A DNA stretch of 64,000 nt, from contig JAGTTD010000001.1 in the NCBI GenBank assembly GCA_018398585.1, positions 20,043,750-20,107,749 of the forward strand, in the 5' to 3' direction. The position numbers and the translations under genes were made by a program. Positions 62,697 to 64,000 of this stretch are shown piece after piece; the stretch's first letter is position 1; every line of letters begins with the position of its first letter. The notes below the pieces were generated by a model. The model was given only the letters and a program-made list of their open reading frames with translations. It was not told the origin of the DNA and made no database searches. This stretch comes from Simmondsia chinensis. Lineage: Eukaryota; Streptophyta; Magnoliopsida; Caryophyllales; Simmondsiaceae.

Positions 62697-63076
62697 CCCC
62701 CTCTTTTAAAATTTTTTTTAGTTAAGTTTTTGTAGTAGATTATTGTATTTTTAAGTTTTCTTATTGAGTTAATCTTTTTTAACTTTTTAATACATGTAGA
62801 TCAGTTTTTCAAAGTTAAATTTATGTTTATAAAGCTTTACGAAATGATAGTGTTACTACCCCCCCCCCCCCCCCCCAAAAAAAAAAGGTTTAGTTGTGCT
62901 CTGTATTATATCGTAGTGTTTTGGTTCTTTATCATTATTGTTATCCTTTTTTTGTCTTTTGAATTTGTGTTTCTTACTTTGTATGCAAAATCAAAACTAA
63001 AAACGAAATAATCCCTTCGGATCCTGAAATAGAAAGAACACTTCGACAAATTAGGAAAATCAAACGGACTGAAACA
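62446..63076 (+). other. Leader of Athila-like element with C homopolymers
   Basis: Non-coding, AT-rich. It contains a run of 35 C at 62661-62695 and of 18 C at 62859-62876, the latter followed by about ten A. Confidence 0.7.
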
Positions 63077-64000
63077 ATGGCCAATGGAAATAATGACAAT
63101 GAAAGAGCTTTGAAGGATTATGCTGTCCCAGCTGTTGGTGGGCGCACACCTAGCATCCAATGCCCACCCATGCAAGCGAACAATTTCGAAATAAAACCTG
63201 CGATAATACAAATGATTCAACAAACTGTTCAGTTCGGCGATCTACCTATTGAGGACCCAAATCTACACATTACTAACTTTCTTGAGATATGTGATACATT
63301 TAAGGTCATGCCATTCGCTTAAGACTATTCCCATTCTCACTAAGAAACAAGGCCAAGGCGTGGTTAATGTCATTGTCTCCAAGTACCATTACTACGCGGG
63401 ATGATTTGGCACAAAAAATTTTTGCTAAATACTTTCCACCAGCCAAATCAACCAAATTGAGGAACGACATTACCTCTTTTACGCAATACGATATGAAATC
63501 ATTATATGACAGATGGGAACACTATAAAGAGCTTTTAAGAGGATGTCCACACCATGGTTTACCGGCTTGTATGCAAGTCCAAACTTTTTACAATGGTTTG
63601 GAACCTAATACCCAAACAATGGTGGACATGGCGGCTAAAGAAGCCTTAAACAACAAGACACAGGACAAAGCATACGAGTTGCTAGAGGTAATGGCTAGCA
63701 ACAACTGTGTGAGAACAGCTGATCAAACAATGCAAAGGAAACTTGTAGGTATTCACGAAGTAAATGCAATAACCATATTATTCGCTCAAATTTCGATGAT
63801 TCAGAAACAATTGGGTAACATAGGTGTTAATGCCATACAATCCTTATGCTAACAAGCGAGTTTTGTGCAGTAAATCATGCGAGCATAGAATGTCAGATAG
63901 GGAACCCCTTTGCAATAGCCTCTTCGAATCATGAGCAAGCCAATTTTGTTTCAAATTTTTAAAAATCACAACACAATGCCTACTCTAACACTTACAATCC
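63077..64000 (+). pseudogene. Gag of Athila-like element (partial)
   Basis: The ATG at 63077 starts MANGNNDNERALKDYAVPAV. The first piece runs to ICDTFKV at about 63309; a deletion of roughly 20 bases then shifts the frame, and the protein continues as IRLRLFPFSLRNKAKAWLM and SPSTITTRDDLAQKIFAKYF from about 63313 to 63852. Blocks ELLRGCPHHGLP and VQTFYNGLEPNTQTMVDMAA are intact. A second frame change near 63850 leads into the zinc-finger-like CEFCAVNHASIEC segment and QIGNPFA. Gag continues past the window. Confidence 0.88.

Larger units (their letters stand above)
61050..64000 (+). mobile_element. Athila-like Ty3/gypsy element, 5' part
   Basis: 5' LTR, primer site, leader and gag of an Athila-type element; pol lies beyond the right edge. 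The assignment rests on the gag protein (QANNFEIKPA, EDPNLHITNFLEICDTFK, CPHHGLP, QTFYNGL) and the GTTTTTGGTACCGTTGTCAGG junction, a mutated form of the GTTTTTGGCGCCGTTGCCGGG typical of that lineage. Confidence 0.85.

Noticed and set aside
1..64000. CRISPR arrays, operons, tRNA and rRNA genes
   Set aside because: No regularly spaced repeats, no cloverleaf-like sequences and no rRNA motifs noticed; the sequence is plant nuclear in character. Absence of tRNA was judged by eye only.

Overview
The window looks like gene-poor nuclear DNA of a eudicot plant. I found no host gene, tRNA, rRNA or CRISPR array. Nearly everything is nested LTR retrotransposon sequence. The reasons for calling it plant are: Ty3/gypsy chromovirus polyproteins with the plant-type LTR/primer-site junction (TTGGTATCAGAGC, initiator-Met tRNA type), Tat-like and Athila-like gag/pol proteins, an RTE-type LINE 3' end, long minus-strand LTRs resembling plant Copia LTRs, and a hAT-like MITE. 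I cannot name the species.

Layout. 1-4407: minus-strand chromovirus (copy 1), 3' end outside the window. 4408-6829: plus-strand RT-less LTR element (family N, copy N1) with a 330-codon ORF and its 3' LTR. 6830-24025: decayed plus-strand Tat-like element (copy A), interrupted by a solo LTR (10357-12181), a small minus-strand LTR element (12511-16389, itself holding a hAT-like MITE) and a non-LTR remnant (16455-17316); its pol is followed by an antisense ORF and an LTR. 24026-33811: minus-strand Tat-like copy B, whose antisense ORF is split by RT-less element N2 (25343-30276, TSD ACACC). 33812-35394: Tat LTR piece plus a second Copia-like LTR. 35395 to about 60530: minus-strand Tat-like copy C. 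Its gag is split by chromovirus H (42117-48532, TSD CATTT), which contains an RTE LINE (42906-43838, 19-bp TSD). Its 5' leader is split by chromovirus C2 (49637-59691, TSD GAGTT), which contains chromovirus G of the same family (51970-57514, TSD TGGAA). About 60540-61045: a Tat LTR piece in opposite orientation. About 61050-64000: 5' LTR, primer site, leader and gag of an Athila-like element running off the end.

How the parts relate. The chromovirus copies carry gag, protease, reverse transcriptase, RNase H, integrase and a chromodomain-like tail; none is intact. The N elements have no recognisable RT or integrase but share the primer site, the segment just before the polypurine tract and the R-U5 part of the LTR with the chromoviruses, so they look like parasites mobilised in trans. 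The Tat-like copies carry an extra antisense protein with a basic cluster, an acidic run and a helical C-terminus. The nesting order gives a relative history: Tat-like copies oldest, then C2, H and N2, then G and the LINE. Coordinates of intact LTR elements are exact to a few bases; ends of the Tat-like pieces are approximate.
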